From Magnetococcales bacterium (lineage in GTDB: Bacteria; Pseudomonadota; Magnetococcia; Magnetococcales; Magnetaquicoccaceae), in contig JADGBT010000001.1 of the NCBI GenBank assembly GCA_015231375.1, positions 161,187 to 225,186 of the forward strand: a DNA stretch of 64,000 nt. Direction: 5' to 3'. Of this stretch, positions 8,994-18,838 are shown in pieces (position 1 is the first letter of the stretch; every line of letters starts with the position of its first letter). A program made the position numbers and the translations under genes. The notes under the pieces are model-generated. The model was not told the origin of the DNA. It saw only the letters and a list, made by a program, of their open reading frames with translations, and did not search any database.

Positions 8994-9872
8994 ATGTCCA
9001 TGATTCGTTTTTTTCCGGCGATCGTGCTGACGGCATGGTTGTGCCTCTCTCCGGCGGTTTCCTGGGCTGCCTTGTGGTACACCGCTCCTTTTGCCGCCGA
9101 CATTTTGATGATCAATCCGGTGGACGACAAGGATCGGGCGGCGGGCAGGCTGTTCGTGGGGGTGGATCGTTTTCGGGCCGAGGGGGTTTATCAGGGTTCC
9201 CAGAAGGTTTTGATCGTCAATCTGGCCGAGCGCAAGGCTTTCACGTTGATTCCCGACAAGAAGGAGTATTACGAGGGGCTGAGCGAGGCGTTGATGCCTC
9301 CCAGGCCCGATGTGGAACGGATGCCGGATGATCCCAAGGGGCCTTGCAAGACCGATCCGCAATTGGCGTGCGCGCGTGATGGCAACGAGACCATTCACGG
9401 CATTCAGACCGAAAAGTGGTCCATCACGGCTTCCGGCAAGGATGGCGCCAGTCATGTGGTTTCCATTTGGGTGGATGCCGGTCGGCGTATCGTGATCCGT
9501 CAGCAACCCCAGAACGGTCCGCTCATGGAGCGTCGGTTGCTTGGCGTTGAAAAGATCGATGGGCGGGATGTGGAAAAATGGGAGTTCGTGCATCGTTTTA
9601 AAGATCAGCGCAATCGTTATCTGCAATGGGTGGATGCGGCCTTGCGTTTGCCGTTGCGCATGGGGGAGGGACGGCAGGCCAACATGGAGATTTCCGCTCT
9701 TCGCGAAGGGGGGCAGGATGCGCTTTTGTTTCAGGTTCCTGCGGATTACAAGAAGGTCAATCCTCCGCCTTTGCCCACCGCTTTTGGACCGGAAGGTCCG
9801 GTCCATCCGCCCGCGTCCCCGGCTTCTCCCGCGTCTTCTGCGGATCCGAAGAAAGGGGTGCGTTATCAGTGA
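8994..9872 (+). CDS. Secreted protein of unknown function
   Basis: 292 aa. I do not recognise a named function. A clear signal peptide ([20 protein letters not shown], cleavage near SWA-ALWY) sends it to the periplasm. The rest is predicted mostly beta: [40 protein letters not shown] and [21 protein letters not shown]. It reads like an outer-membrane-lipoprotein-sorting or DUF4412-like fold, which I infer only from the pattern 'protein modified, attribute, value'. The C-terminus is Pro/Ala-rich. ATG 8994 follows AAGGGGGG; a longer frame from 8841 has no support. Confidence 0.7.
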   Translation: MSMIRFFPAIVLTAWLCLSPAVSWAALWYTAPFAADILMINPVDDKDRAAGRLFVGVDRFRAEGVYQGSQKVLIVNLAERKAFTLIPDKKEYYEGLSEALMPPRPDVERMPDDPKGPCKTDPQLACARDGNETIHGIQTEKWSITASGKDGASHVVSIWVDAGRRIVIRQQPQNGPLMERRLLGVEKIDGRDVEKWEFVHRFKDQRNRYLQWVDAALRLPLRMGEGRQANMEISALREGGQDALLFQVPADYKKVNPPPLPTAFGPEGPVHPPASPASPASSADPKKGVRYQ

Positions 9873-10056
9873 GGGGAGTGGTCGTGGATGGAGGTGGGCC
9901 GAGTGGGGGAGCCTGATCGGAGTGGTGACGCCATGGGGGTATCGGTGGTTATGGGGGGCAGTCGCTGGATCGGGTTGGGATCGTTTGGGGCTACGGGACT
10001 GTTTTTTACGCTCCTCCATCTATCGTGAGGCGGTTTGGCAAGGAGTGTGACCGGTT

Positions 10057-10911
10057 ATGGAAAAGGCATTACAGCATCATGCGAGTGTTTTGGAAATTCT
10101 CCATCGTGCGGTGGGCGAGAGTGTTTTGTTGGAAGTGCGGATCGATGGCGAGGAGAAGTTGTATGGCGCCCGTCTGCTGGCGCTTTCCGAAGATGTGGAG
10201 AATCTGAAGAAACAGGCTGAAGATCTTTTATTGTCAAGATATGCCGCGCAGGTACACGCTGGAGCCGGGGATGCGGCTTCCGGTCCGGAGACGGATGAGC
10301 GCTGGATCCTGATCACGCCTTTGGAGCCACCGGATGGCAACATGCGCATTCGCAAGGCCGCGAAGGTGGTGATCGGGTTTTGTTTGGGTCTGGAGTTGTT
10401 TCGCACGGTGGTGAGTTTTCGCAAGGTGCAGCGGGTAGAGACCGGGCAGGCGATCGAGTTGTCCTGGCCTCCGGCTTTTCAGCGTTCTCCGAAGCGTCAG
10501 CAGCATCGGGTGGATATCCCGGCGGATATGGATCTGGAGGTCCAGGTGCAGAAACGGGGTGCGGAGCCGTTCACGGCGCGTATCGTGGATCTTTCTCCGG
10601 GGGGGTTGTCTTTTACTTGCGATGCGTTGTCCGTGCCGTTGGAAAGCGGGGACAAGGTGGGTTTGTCCATTCGGGGTGAGATTTTGATGGGTACGCCGAT
10701 CATTACGTTCGGCACCATTACCTCCATGACCCGGGCGAGGGATTGCAAGGACGTGCAGGTTTCCAGACAGCTTTACGGCGTGCAGTTCCGGATGTTGTCT
10801 GTGGCGGATGCCATGTCGGTGGATCGATTGGTTGAGGCGGTGGAGACCATCACCAAGGGGGGCAGTCCGAGTGGTGCGGGGCGTCCGGCGCGCAAGCGGC
10901 TTGGCGTTTGA
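10057..10911 (+). CDS. PilZ domain protein (putative c-di-GMP effector)
   Basis: 284 aa. Residues about 145-270 form a PilZ domain, with the Arg-rich c-di-GMP loop RQQHR and the second motif DLSPGG (D/NxSxxG). The first 140 residues have no motif I recognise; they could be a YcgR-type N-terminal domain. No transmembrane segment is seen, so it is cytoplasmic. It lies 185 bases after the secreted protein and just before the convergent ftsK. Ligand binding is inferred from the two intact motifs. Confidence 0.8.
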   Translation: MEKALQHHASVLEILHRAVGESVLLEVRIDGEEKLYGARLLALSEDVENLKKQAEDLLLSRYAAQVHAGAGDAASGPETDERWILITPLEPPDGNMRIRKAAKVVIGFCLGLELFRTVVSFRKVQRVETGQAIELSWPPAFQRSPKRQQHRVDIPADMDLEVQVQKRGAEPFTARIVDLSPGGLSFTCDALSVPLESGDKVGLSIRGEILMGTPIITFGTITSMTRARDCKDVQVSRQLYGVQFRMLSVADAMSVDRLVEAVETITKGGSPSGAGRPARKRLGV

Positions 10912-10982
10912 TTCCGGTTTCGTCGAGATTCAAACCAACCCAACTCAACTCAATCCAATCCCATTAAAAAAAAAGAGCGGGT

Positions 10983-11285
10983 CTGGGAGATTCTTCTCCC
11001 AGGGTTTTGCCTTTCAAGCGCGCTTTTCAAACAAGCTTTTTTCGCGTTGTTGGCGAAAAAAGCGCAGCGCGCAGCCTTGGCGGGATCCGTTTTTCGTTTT
11101 TTGAAAAACGGATCCCGCGCATTGCCAGAGTTCGCGCCAAAGAAATCAGGATTGCAGGACGATGAATTGGGGCTTCGCCCCAAACCCCACCAAGGGCTTC
11201 GCCCCTGGACCCCACCAGGGGGATAATCCCCCTGGACCCGTGATGGTGATGATCTTGCGGTGATGATCTTTCCGGTGATGATCTT
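10983..11285. repeat. Hairpin-rich intergenic block between pilZ gene and ftsK
   Basis: This gap between convergent genes is packed with inverted repeats: 10983-10990 with 10995-11002, 11035-11045 with 11053-11063, 11081-11095 with 11103-11117 (15 perfect pairs around a T-run), GGGGCTTCGCCCC at 11169-11181, AGGG-cttcg-CCCT near 11193-11206, and CCAGGGGG with CCCCCTGG at about 11215-11233. A 12-base unit GGTGATGATCTT is repeated at 11245, 11259 and 11274. The first hairpins probably end transcription from both sides; the GC hairpins look like REP-type repeats. Confidence 0.65.
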
Positions 11286-11290
11286 TCCGG

Positions 11291-14200
11291 TCAGCGCCCT
11301 TGGGAATTGGGGGCCAGAACTTCGCGTTTTCCGGCGTGGTTGGGTTCGGAGATCAAACCGTCCAGGGCCATGCGTTCCACGATGCGCGCCGCGCGGTTGT
11401 AACCGATCTTGAAATGACGCTGCACCATGCTGGTACTCACCTTTCCCGCCCGAATCACCACCGCAGCCGCCTGATCGTACAACGGATCGTATTCGTCGGA
11501 CATGGGATCCCCCAGCCCGTCATCCCCGTCATCCCCCAGACTGCTTTCCAGGATCGAATGATCGTATTCCGGTCTTCCGGTGGACTTGAGAAATTTCACC
11601 AGCTTGTGAACTTCGCTGTCCGACACGAACGGAGCATGGATCCGTTGCAGATGGGTGGTGCCGGGAGGCTGGAACAGGCCGTCTCCCATGCCCAACAGCC
11701 GATCCGCCCCCATGGAGTCCAGAATGGTGCGTGAATCGATCTTCGAGGAGACCTGAAACGCCAATCGGGTGGGGAAATTGGCTTTGATCAGGCCGGTGAT
11801 CACATCCACCGATGGCCGTTGGGTGGCGATGATCAGATGCAGTCCGGCGGCGCGCGCCATCTGGGCCAGACGGGCGATGGCCGGTTCCACTTCCTTGCCT
11901 ACCTGAATCATCAGATCGGCGAGTTCGTCGATGATGATGATGATCAGAGGTTTTTTCTCCAGGGGGATGGGCTCCTCCTGCTCCACCGGCCGTCCGGTTT
12001 CGGGATCGAAACCCACCTTGACCCGGCGGGTGGGTTCTTCCCCGGCGATGATGCACTCTTGAATGCGCTGGTTGTAACCGGAAAGATTGCGCACGCCCAA
12101 CTCGGACATCAAGCGATAACGCTCTTCCATCTCGGCCACCGCCCACTTGAGCAGAGTGGCCGCCTTGTTGACATCGGTGACCACCGGGGCCAACAGATGG
12201 GGAATGCCTTCATAGATAGAGAGTTCCAACATTTTGGGGTCCACCATCAAAAAGCGGACCTCCTCGGGACGGGCCGAGAACAACACCGAACAGATCATGG
12301 CGTTGACCGCCACCGATTTTCCCGATCCGGTGGTGCCGGCGACCAGCAGATGAGGCATCTTGGCCAGATTGCCCACGACCGGGCGACCGTTGATGTCCGA
12401 TCCCAAGGCCATGGCCAAAGGACTCTTCACCTGACGGAAGATGTCGGAGTCGAGAATTTCTCGCAGGTAGACAGTGCGCCGGTATTGATTGGGGATCTCG
12501 ATGCCGATGACGTTTTTGCCGGGAATGTTGCCCACCACCCGCACCGAAACCGCCGAAATGGAACGCGCCAGATCATCCGCCAGTCCGATCACCTTGGCGG
12601 CGCGCAGACCCGGCGCCGGATCGAGTTCGTAGGTGGTGATCACCGGTCCGGGATGGGCGTCGATGATCTGTCCTTTGACCTTGAAATCCTCCAGCTTTTG
12701 TTCCAGAAGACGGGCCGTGGCCTGCAACTCGTCCCGATCCGGTCCGAGATAGCCGGTATCTTCCGGAAGGCCCAGGATCGACAATGGCGGCAACGGGGCG
12801 ATTTCATCCTCCAGCGGCAGGACGTAGGACTCTTCTTCCGGGTCCGCCTCCTCTTCGTCCAGGTCCAGGGTTTCGTCGAAGGCCAGATCGGGATCTTCTT
12901 CCTCTTCCATCGACGGGCCAAGCGGATCCGGGGCCGCGTGGCCCGGTTGTTGAGTCCAGGCGGGCGCGCCGGTTTCCGGCTGTGCTTCGGGGGGGAGGGA
13001 TGAGGGTTCCGGGCGGATGGCGCGGGTCAGTCCAAAGACCACCCCGGCGCGGGGACGGTTCACGACGGATTCCGACAGCGCCGGGGCCGGAGCGGGAATT
13101 TCGTCGGGATCAAGCTCCACCGGCATGAACGCCGTGTCCGTGAGGCGGGCAGACGGCGGCGGGGAGGGGGACGCTTCCCGGTTGGCCGCGAATGGGGTCT
13201 GGAAACGGGGTGGAGTTGCCAGTGGTTGCGGGTCGGAGGTCGGAGAAGAGAGTTGAATCGGTTGCATGGCTTGGCCGGTTGCGGAATCGGACTCCGGAGC
13301 GGCGGGCGTGGCGGTCGGCAGGGGGAAAGCGTTGGCTGGCGCACGGGAGGGTTCCGGGGCCGGTTTTGATGCCGGTTCCGAAGCCGGTTCATGCTTTTTT
13401 TGAAACATCACACCCGACTGCCGGAAGGGCGGAGAGGGCTGTTCCGGGCTGGTGAGGGTGTCGGCGGGTTGCGGGTCGGAGGGGGGGACGAATCCGCAAT
13501 CCGTGGAGGGGGAATCAGGGGAAACGGCGGTGTCGGGCGGGCGTCGGGTTTCGGAGGCGGCGGGAAAGGCGTCCGACTCCGCATGCGGCGCCGGACGCGG
13601 AGTCAAGGGAGCCGGGATGTCGATCAGCGGTTCCTGACGGTCGGCGTGGTCATCGGCGTGGGCGTGATCCGGCGTGGCGCGGTCAGGACGTTTTGGAAGG
13701 CGGAGTGGGCCGAGGGTCTCTCGCAGTCGGGGCAGATAACGCAGCAGCAGGGCCGGGACCAGCGCCATCAGGGCGGCGGCGGCGATGAGAACCTTACCGC
13801 CGATTTCGACCGCGCGCGCGAGGTGATTGGCTCCGGATTGCAGAATCGCCTCTTTGGATTGCTGCAAAGGGGGCGGTTTGGGCAGACAGAACTCTCCGGC
13901 ATCGTTGTGGAACGAATCGGCCACGGCGGAAAGGGAGACCCGCAGCAAGACCATCAGGGAGAGGAGCGCCAGCGGAGCCAGCAGCAGGATGCCACCCCAC
14001 AAACCAAAGGCCTGGCGCATGGCGTCCGACAGCAAGGTGCCCAGCACGCCACCGGGTCCGGTGGGGGGAAAGGTGTCGGGTCCGGGGGAGGAGGTGGTCA
14101 GCAGGGAGATCAGGGTGGTGGTGACCAGCGCCAGCACCGGAGAGGCGATGAGTCGGTCCAGATAGAACTCTTCTTCGGGTTTGGCCCGCAAGAGCCGATA

Positions 14201-14494
14201 ACCGGGCACCAGCAGAAAGATCACCGGCCACAAGGCGCCATAGCCGAGCGCCTGATACAAGGCGTCGGAGAGCATGGCGCCGGTGCGGCCCGCCAGGTTG
14301 TGGACCGCCGCATTGTCGCTGGCATAGTTGAAAGAGGGGTCTTCGGGATTGTGGGACAGCAGCGTCAGCAGCACGAAGGCGCCGAGAAACAGCAGCACCA
14401 CGCCCAAAGCCTCGCGCACGATCACCAGACCGTATTGGGGACGCGGTTCGGGTTCCTTGTGCGTGGAGGGGTTGCGCCGTTTGGGGGGAGTCAT
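11291..14494 (-). CDS. ftsK: DNA translocase FtsK
   Basis: 1067 aa. FtsK pumps chromosome termini toward the XerCD/dif site at the septum. The N-terminus has four predicted membrane helices between residues 25 and 195. A Pro/Ala/acid-rich linker of about 350 residues follows, then the motor with Walker A GTTGSGKS, LIIIIIDELADLM and IIATQRPSVDVITG. The gamma winged helix (VSTSMVQRHFKIGYNRAARIVE) reads polarity sequences (KOPS). ATG 14494 follows the rnj stop by only 3 bases, so it ends the tatABC-rnj-ftsK run. Confidence 0.96.
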   Translation of the reverse strand: MTPPKRRNPSTHKEPEPRPQYGLVIVREALGVVLLFLGAFVLLTLLSHNPEDPSFNYASDNAAVHNLAGRTGAMLSDALYQALGYGALWPVIFLLVPGYRLLRAKPEEEFYLDRLIASPVLALVTTTLISLLTTSSPGPDTFPPTGPGGVLGTLLSDAMRQAFGLWGGILLLAPLALLSLMVLLRVSLSAVADSFHNDAGEFCLPKPPPLQQSKEAILQSGANHLARAVEIGGKVLIAAAALMALVPALLLRYLPRLRETLGPLRLPKRPDRATPDHAHADDHADRQEPLIDIPAPLTPRPAPHAESDAFPAASETRRPPDTAVSPDSPSTDCGFVPPSDPQPADTLTSPEQPSPPFRQSGVMFQKKHEPASEPASKPAPEPSRAPANAFPLPTATPAAPESDSATGQAMQPIQLSSPTSDPQPLATPPRFQTPFAANREASPSPPPSARLTDTAFMPVELDPDEIPAPAPALSESVVNRPRAGVVFGLTRAIRPEPSSLPPEAQPETGAPAWTQQPGHAAPDPLGPSMEEEEDPDLAFDETLDLDEEEADPEEESYVLPLEDEIAPLPPLSILGLPEDTGYLGPDRDELQATARLLEQKLEDFKVKGQIIDAHPGPVITTYELDPAPGLRAAKVIGLADDLARSISAVSVRVVGNIPGKNVIGIEIPNQYRRTVYLREILDSDIFRQVKSPLAMALGSDINGRPVVGNLAKMPHLLVAGTTGSGKSVAVNAMICSVLFSARPEEVRFLMVDPKMLELSIYEGIPHLLAPVVTDVNKAATLLKWAVAEMEERYRLMSELGVRNLSGYNQRIQECIIAGEEPTRRVKVGFDPETGRPVEQEEPIPLEKKPLIIIIIDELADLMIQVGKEVEPAIARLAQMARAAGLHLIIATQRPSVDVITGLIKANFPTRLAFQVSSKIDSRTILDSMGADRLLGMGDGLFQPPGTTHLQRIHAPFVSDSEVHKLVKFLKSTGRPEYDHSILESSLGDDGDDGLGDPMSDEYDPLYDQAAAVVIRAGKVSTSMVQRHFKIGYNRAARIVERMALDGLISEPNHAGKREVLAPNSQGR

Positions 14495-14497
14495 GGA

Positions 14498-16180
14498 TCA
14501 CATCTCCATGACGAGTGGAAAGACCGCCGGGCGGCGTCCCAGGCGTTTCTTGAAGAAGCGGCGCAGGGCGCGCTGGGCGATTTCGGCTGCGCCCACCACC
14601 TCGTCGTCGGAAAAGTCCATGCCCTTGGAGCCCAGGGCCAGAGCGGCTTCGACCGCATCCTTGGCCTCTTCCAGGAGGTCGAGGTTTTCGTCTTCGTAGA
14701 CTACGCCACGGGTGAGCAGTTCGGGTCTTTGGAGTATCTCGCCGCCGGCTTTGGCGATGACCAGCACTACCACGACCATGCCGTCTTCGGACAGATGCAG
14801 CCGGTCGCGCAGCACGATATCTCCCACATCCCCCACGCCTTTGCCATCGACGAAGACGCGACCGCAGGGAATGGTGCCGTCGAGGCTCAGGGAGTCGCGG
14901 GTCAACAGGGCGCGGTCGCCGTTTTCGAGCACCAGAGAGTTGGTTTCCGGGATGCCCAGGCCCAGGGCCAGATCCCGATGGTTTTGCAGATGGCGCCGTT
15001 CCCCGTGGATCGGAATGAAGAATTTGGGACGGGTCAATGCCAGCATCAGTTTCAGATCCTCGCGGGGGGCGTGTCCGGAGACGTGGACTTCCGGCAGGAT
15101 CTTTTCGTGGATCACCTCGGCGCCGCGCTTGAACAGCAGGTTGATCAGCGACCAGATGGTGCGTTCGTTGCCGGGAATGAAACGGGAGGAGAGGATCACC
15201 GTGTCTCCGGGACGGATCTGGATCTCCTGGTGTTCCCCGGAGGCGATGCGTACCAGCGAGGAGTTGGGTTCCCCCTGACTGCCGGTGGAGATGACCACCA
15301 CCTGCTCCCGGGGATAGTGGTCGAGTTTGCGGATGTCGATCAGGATGTCGTCCGGGATGTCGATGTGGCCGAGTCCCCGGGCCACGTTGACGTTGGCGAG
15401 CATGGAGCGCCCGTTGAGCAGCACCTTGCGCTTGACCGCCGCTGCGGCGTGCATGACCTGCTGGATGCGCTGGATGTTGGACGAGAACGTGGCCACCACC
15501 AGCAGTCCCTTGGCGCGTGGAAACAGTTTGGTGAACACGTCGCTGACGGTCTGTTCCGAGATGGTGGCCCCGGGGCGGTTGATGTTGGTGGAGTCCGACA
15601 GCAGGGCCAGAACCCCTTTTTCGCCCAGATGGGCGAAGGTGTACAGATCGGTGGGCAGATCGTTGACCGGGGTGTGATCGATCTTGAAATCACCCGTGTG
15701 GACAATGGTGCCCAGAGGCGTGCGGATGGCCAGCGCCGAGGAGTCCACGATGGAGTGGGTCACGTGGACAAAGGTGATGTTGAATGGTCCCACCTGCAAC
15801 GGCTGCCGATGTTTGGTTTCGATCATGTCGGCCTGACCCAGCAGACCGTGCTCGCGGAATTTGCCTTCCAGCAGGCCCAGGGTCATGGCGGTGCCGTAGA
15901 TCGGAACCTGGAGGATGGGCCAGATGTAGGGCATGGCGCCGATGTGGTCTTCGTGACCGTGGGTCAGGACGATTCCCACCACCCGTTCGCGGTTTTCCAC
16001 CAGAAAGCGGGCGTCCGGAATGATGAAATCCACGCCCGGCGTGTCCGGAGAGGGAAAGGTGAGGCCGCAATCGACCACGAGCAGTTTGTTCTCATAGCCA
16101 TAGACCATGAGGTTCATGCCGATTTCACCCAGTCCCCCCAGTGGCATGATCTCCAGGGGAGCGGGGGGCTGACGGTTCAT
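14498..16180 (-). CDS. rnj: Ribonuclease J
   Basis: 560 aa metallo-beta-lactamase/beta-CASP ribonuclease involved in mRNA decay and rRNA maturation. The zinc motif is HGHEDHIGAMPY, the Asp/Ser motif is LLSDSTNINRPG, and VHVSGHAPREDL and FIPIHGERRHL are the later conserved blocks. RNase J is common in Firmicutes and Alphaproteobacteria and absent from E. coli, which gives a weak lineage hint. The start ATG 16180 overlaps the tatC stop (ATGA). The same frame stays open to 17215 over tatC and tatB, but those extra residues are a shadow. Confidence 0.94.
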   Translation of the reverse strand: MNRQPPAPLEIMPLGGLGEIGMNLMVYGYENKLLVVDCGLTFPSPDTPGVDFIIPDARFLVENRERVVGIVLTHGHEDHIGAMPYIWPILQVPIYGTAMTLGLLEGKFREHGLLGQADMIETKHRQPLQVGPFNITFVHVTHSIVDSSALAIRTPLGTIVHTGDFKIDHTPVNDLPTDLYTFAHLGEKGVLALLSDSTNINRPGATISEQTVSDVFTKLFPRAKGLLVVATFSSNIQRIQQVMHAAAAVKRKVLLNGRSMLANVNVARGLGHIDIPDDILIDIRKLDHYPREQVVVISTGSQGEPNSSLVRIASGEHQEIQIRPGDTVILSSRFIPGNERTIWSLINLLFKRGAEVIHEKILPEVHVSGHAPREDLKLMLALTRPKFFIPIHGERRHLQNHRDLALGLGIPETNSLVLENGDRALLTRDSLSLDGTIPCGRVFVDGKGVGDVGDIVLRDRLHLSEDGMVVVVLVIAKAGGEILQRPELLTRGVVYEDENLDLLEEAKDAVEAALALGSKGMDFSDDEVVGAAEIAQRALRRFFKKRLGRRPAVFPLVMEM

Positions 16181-16941
16181 TTTCCGGCCTCTTGTGTGGG
16201 GAGTGAACGTTCTTGTTCTCGTTTGCGTTCGATGCCGCGACCCAGAAAGATCGCAATCTCGTACATCAGACACATGGGCACGGCCAGCATGATCTGGGAG
16301 ATGGGATCCGGTGGGGTGATGATGCCCGCGACCACGAAGGAGAGCACGATGTTGTAGCGTCTTTTGTCGGCGAGTGTCCGGGTGGTGACCACTCCTGTTT
16401 TGATCATCAGCAGCAGTCCCAGGGGCATCTCGAACACCAGTCCGAAGGAGAGCATCAGCAGCATGATCAGGCTGACGTACTCCGAAATCGACGGCATGGC
16501 GGCGATATCCGGGGTGGCAAAGCTTAAGAAGTATTTGAAGGCCATGGGAAAAACAAACACATAGGCCATGGATGCCCCCAGAAAGAACAGCGCGGGGGTC
16601 ATCAGCAGAAACGGCAGAAAGGATTTCTTTTCCGATTCGTACAGTCCTGGAGCCACGAACAACCACAACTGGGAGAGGACCACCGGCGAGGCCAGCACGA
16701 ATCCGGCGAAGGCCGACACCTTCAGGTAGGTGAAGAACGCCTCGTGCAGACCCGTGAAGATCATTTTGTCGTTCGGCCCCATGAGTTCCCGCAGGGGGCG
16801 GATCAGAAAGGCGAAAATCTCTTCGGAGAATCCCCAGCACAGCATGAATCCCACCAGGATGGCCAACACCGAGATCATCAGTCGGTTGCGCAGTTCGGTC
16901 AGATGGGACAACAGCGGCGCGGTATCGTTGGGTCCCATCAT
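16177..16941 (-). CDS. tatC: Sec-independent translocase subunit TatC
   Basis: 254 aa integral membrane protein that recognises twin-arginine signal peptides. The cytoplasmic start PLLSHLTELRNRLM is the family hallmark. Six membrane helices are predicted, with FLFVAPGLYESEKKSFLPF and the Pro-containing loops of the family between them. It overlaps the tatB stop and the rnj start by 4 bases each. Confidence 0.97.
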   Translation of the reverse strand: MMGPNDTAPLLSHLTELRNRLMISVLAILVGFMLCWGFSEEIFAFLIRPLRELMGPNDKMIFTGLHEAFFTYLKVSAFAGFVLASPVVLSQLWLFVAPGLYESEKKSFLPFLLMTPALFFLGASMAYVFVFPMAFKYFLSFATPDIAAMPSISEYVSLIMLLMLSFGLVFEMPLGLLLMIKTGVVTTRTLADKRRYNIVLSFVVAGIITPPDPISQIMLAVPMCLMYEIAIFLGRGIERKREQERSLPTQEAGK

Positions 16942-17348
16942 GGGCGGACCGGATCGTTTGGGTTGGGGGTCGAAGGCGTCGAGGCCGGACCGGCGGGCTG
17001 TCCGGGGGAGTCGGCGGACCGGGGCGTGGTCGGTTGCGCGGGCGTCGAGGCCGGACCGGCGGGCTGTCCGGGGGAGTCGGCGGACCGGGGCGTGGTCGGT
17101 TCCACGGGGTGGGGAAGCGCTTGGGGCAGAACCGGTGGCGCGGGCGGCGGGGTATAGTGGGAACTCTCCCGCATTTTGGCTTCCATGTCTTCCATGTGGA
17201 CGCTCTCGCGGACATCGCTCACGATTCGCTGGAACTGACGGATCAGGCGCGCGAGTCCACGGGCCACCTCCGGCAGTTTGTCGGGTCCGATGACCAGCAG
17301 CGCCACCACCAGGATGACAAAGAATTCAAACCAGCTGAGTCCAAACAT
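16938..17348 (-). CDS. tatB: Sec-independent translocase subunit TatB, with duplicated C-terminal tail
   Basis: 136 aa. The N-terminus MFGLSWFEFFVILVVALLVI, followed by GPDKLPEVARGLARLI, gives the single membrane helix, hinge and amphipathic helix of TatB. The tail is Pro/Ala/Thr-rich and contains two copies of TTPRSADSPGQPAGPASTP, encoded by a 66-bp tandem duplication that is identical over about 61 bases (16975-17035 and 17041-17101). The functional part is intact. It lies 31 bases downstream of tatA and overlaps tatC. Confidence 0.95.
   Translation of the reverse strand: MFGLSWFEFFVILVVALLVIGPDKLPEVARGLARLIRQFQRIVSDVRESVHMEDMEAKMRESSHYTPPPAPPVLPQALPHPVEPTTPRSADSPGQPAGPASTPAQPTTPRSADSPGQPAGPASTPSTPNPNDPVRP
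16975..17101. repeat. 66-bp tandem duplication inside tatB
   Basis: Two copies start at 16975 and 17041. About 61 bases are identical, and the period is 66 bases (22 codons), so the frame is kept. The near-perfect identity suggests a recent duplication. Confidence 0.9.
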
Positions 17349-17378
17349 GGAGCCTCACTTGTCGTGGCAGACGACGAT

Positions 17379-17621
17379 TCAGGTGGCGTCCCGTTTGGCC
17401 TGACCCTCGATGGTCTGAGCGGTGGTGGCGGCAGTGGCGGCGGCGATGTTTTCTTCCGGTTTGGCAGGTTCTTCCGGGGGATCTTTGTCGTTGTTCATGG
17501 CGTCTTTGAAGCTTTTGACCCCTTGTCCCAGATCACGCATCACGGCAGGGAGTTTGCCCGCTCCGAAAACGACCAGAACGATCACCAGAATGATCAACAA
17601 GTGAGAAGTGCTCAATCCCAT
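17379..17621 (-). CDS. tatA: Sec-independent translocase subunit TatA
   Basis: 80 aa. One N-terminal helix ([16 protein letters not shown]) is followed by the TatA/E motif [20 protein letters not shown] and an acidic, Ala-rich tail. TatA oligomers form the pore for folded proteins. First gene of tatA-tatB-tatC-rnj-ftsK. Likely clients include the FecR-like protein at 37342, whose signal region carries an RR pair. Confidence 0.96.
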   Translation of the reverse strand: MGLSTSHLLIILVIVLVVFGAGKLPAVMRDLGQGVKSFKDAMNNDKDPPEEPAKPEENIAAATAATTAQTIEGQAKRDAT

Positions 17622-17787
17622 GAACGTGTTACTCCTTGGTGTGAAGGGTTTGAGAGAACGTCACGCGGAATCCGGCATGGATGGCCGCTCATGGTTTCGT
17701 TTGGTTGCAACTATGCGAATCGTTTCCCATGATACCCGAACAGGGCCGTCGGCACCAGGATTCCTCGCACAAAGGCTGTGGTGGTGG

Positions 17788-18666
17788 TTACGGCGCGCCG
17801 GCCTGGGCCATGGCCTGTTCCACGGTTTTCAGGGCCTGGGAATCCGCAGGCAGCAGGGATTTGAGGCGGGTCCAGTGGCTCAGGGCCTTGTCGCGCTCTC
17901 CTGCCCGGAAGGCGGCTCCACCCAGCAGCCACAGGGCTTCGGGATGGTCGGGATGCTGGGTCAGCAGGGCTTGCAGACGGTCGATGCCTCCCCGGTTTTT
18001 GAGCGGATCCGGGCTTTGCAGTTCCAACTCTCCCAGGGCCACGCGGGCGTCCACCGCGTCGGGCTGGCGGGTGAGGATGTGGGCATAGGCGGCCATGGCG
18101 TCGTCTGGACGGTCCATCACCACGTAGGAGCGGGCCAGACGCGTCCAGCCGGGAATGTCGTCGGGGGTGGATTTCAGCCGCTGGGCGGCCTGTTCCACCA
18201 TGATGGCGATGTCGCGGGAGGTGACCGCTTGCCCGCTGGCCGGGGCGATCTCCCGGGGTGTGCCCATCAGCAGATACATCAGACCCGCCAGCAGACTGGT
18301 GAACAGCATGACCCCGATGGCCATGGCGATATCCAGCGGACCTTTCGGGGTCGCGGTGGCGAGCATGGCCCCACGGGAGGCTGTTGGAGCGGGGGTTTTT
18401 TCCAAGGCGTCCAGCCGGGGCAGCAGTTCCGCCAGTTCCTGTTCCAGGGAGACGCGGCTGGCGCGGCTGATGGGGTCCGGGTCGCCTTCCAGCTCGATCT
18501 CCTTGAGCTGCATCAGCAGTCCATCGCGCCGGGCCGCCAGTTCCTGACCCGGATCCCCCTCCAGACCCGCCGGCAACGGATCACCTCCACGCCGGGAGAA
18601 GACAGGATAAAACACACCGACCAACGCGGTGATCAACAGGGCGGGAAGGATCCAGATCCAGCTCAT
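17788..18666 (-). CDS. CcmI/CycH-like cytochrome c biogenesis TPR protein
   Basis: 292 aa. The layout matches CcmI: a first membrane helix (IWILPALLITALVGVFY), a cytoplasmic coiled-coil loop (ARRDGLLMQLKEIELE), a second helix (AIGVMLFTSLLAGLMYLL) and then tetratricopeptide repeats. In CcmI these hold apocytochrome c for heme attachment. TPR-like units are visible at DIPGWTRLARSYVVMDRPDDAMAAY and HPEALWLLGGAAFRAGERDKAL. No other ccm gene is nearby, so the call rests on architecture alone. Confidence 0.7.
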   Translation of the reverse strand: MSWIWILPALLITALVGVFYPVFSRRGGDPLPAGLEGDPGQELAARRDGLLMQLKEIELEGDPDPISRASRVSLEQELAELLPRLDALEKTPAPTASRGAMLATATPKGPLDIAMAIGVMLFTSLLAGLMYLLMGTPREIAPASGQAVTSRDIAIMVEQAAQRLKSTPDDIPGWTRLARSYVVMDRPDDAMAAYAHILTRQPDAVDARVALGELELQSPDPLKNRGGIDRLQALLTQHPDHPEALWLLGGAAFRAGERDKALSHWTRLKSLLPADSQALKTVEQAMAQAGAP

Positions 18667-18838
18667 GGGTGGTGTCTCTTGTTCGTCTTGGAGAAAGGGG
18701 AAACCGGTTCGGGGTGTCGTGTTTTTTTTAAAGCACAGGGGGGCCGGTTTCTCGGTCGATGCGATACGTTCAGACTACCCCGTTTCGTTTGATCCGGCAA
18801 GTTTCCGTTCCGTTCCGTCTCCGTCGGGTCTGCCGGGG

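Noticed and set aside
16975..17101. tatB duplication as mobile repeat or CRISPR
   Set aside because: It is an exact in-frame tandem duplication within one gene; nothing else in the window matches it.
16181..17215. N-terminal extension of rnj over tatC and tatB
   Set aside because: The open frame continues, but the residues are low-complexity and tatC/tatB are unmistakable; ATG 16180 gives the normal RNase J start.
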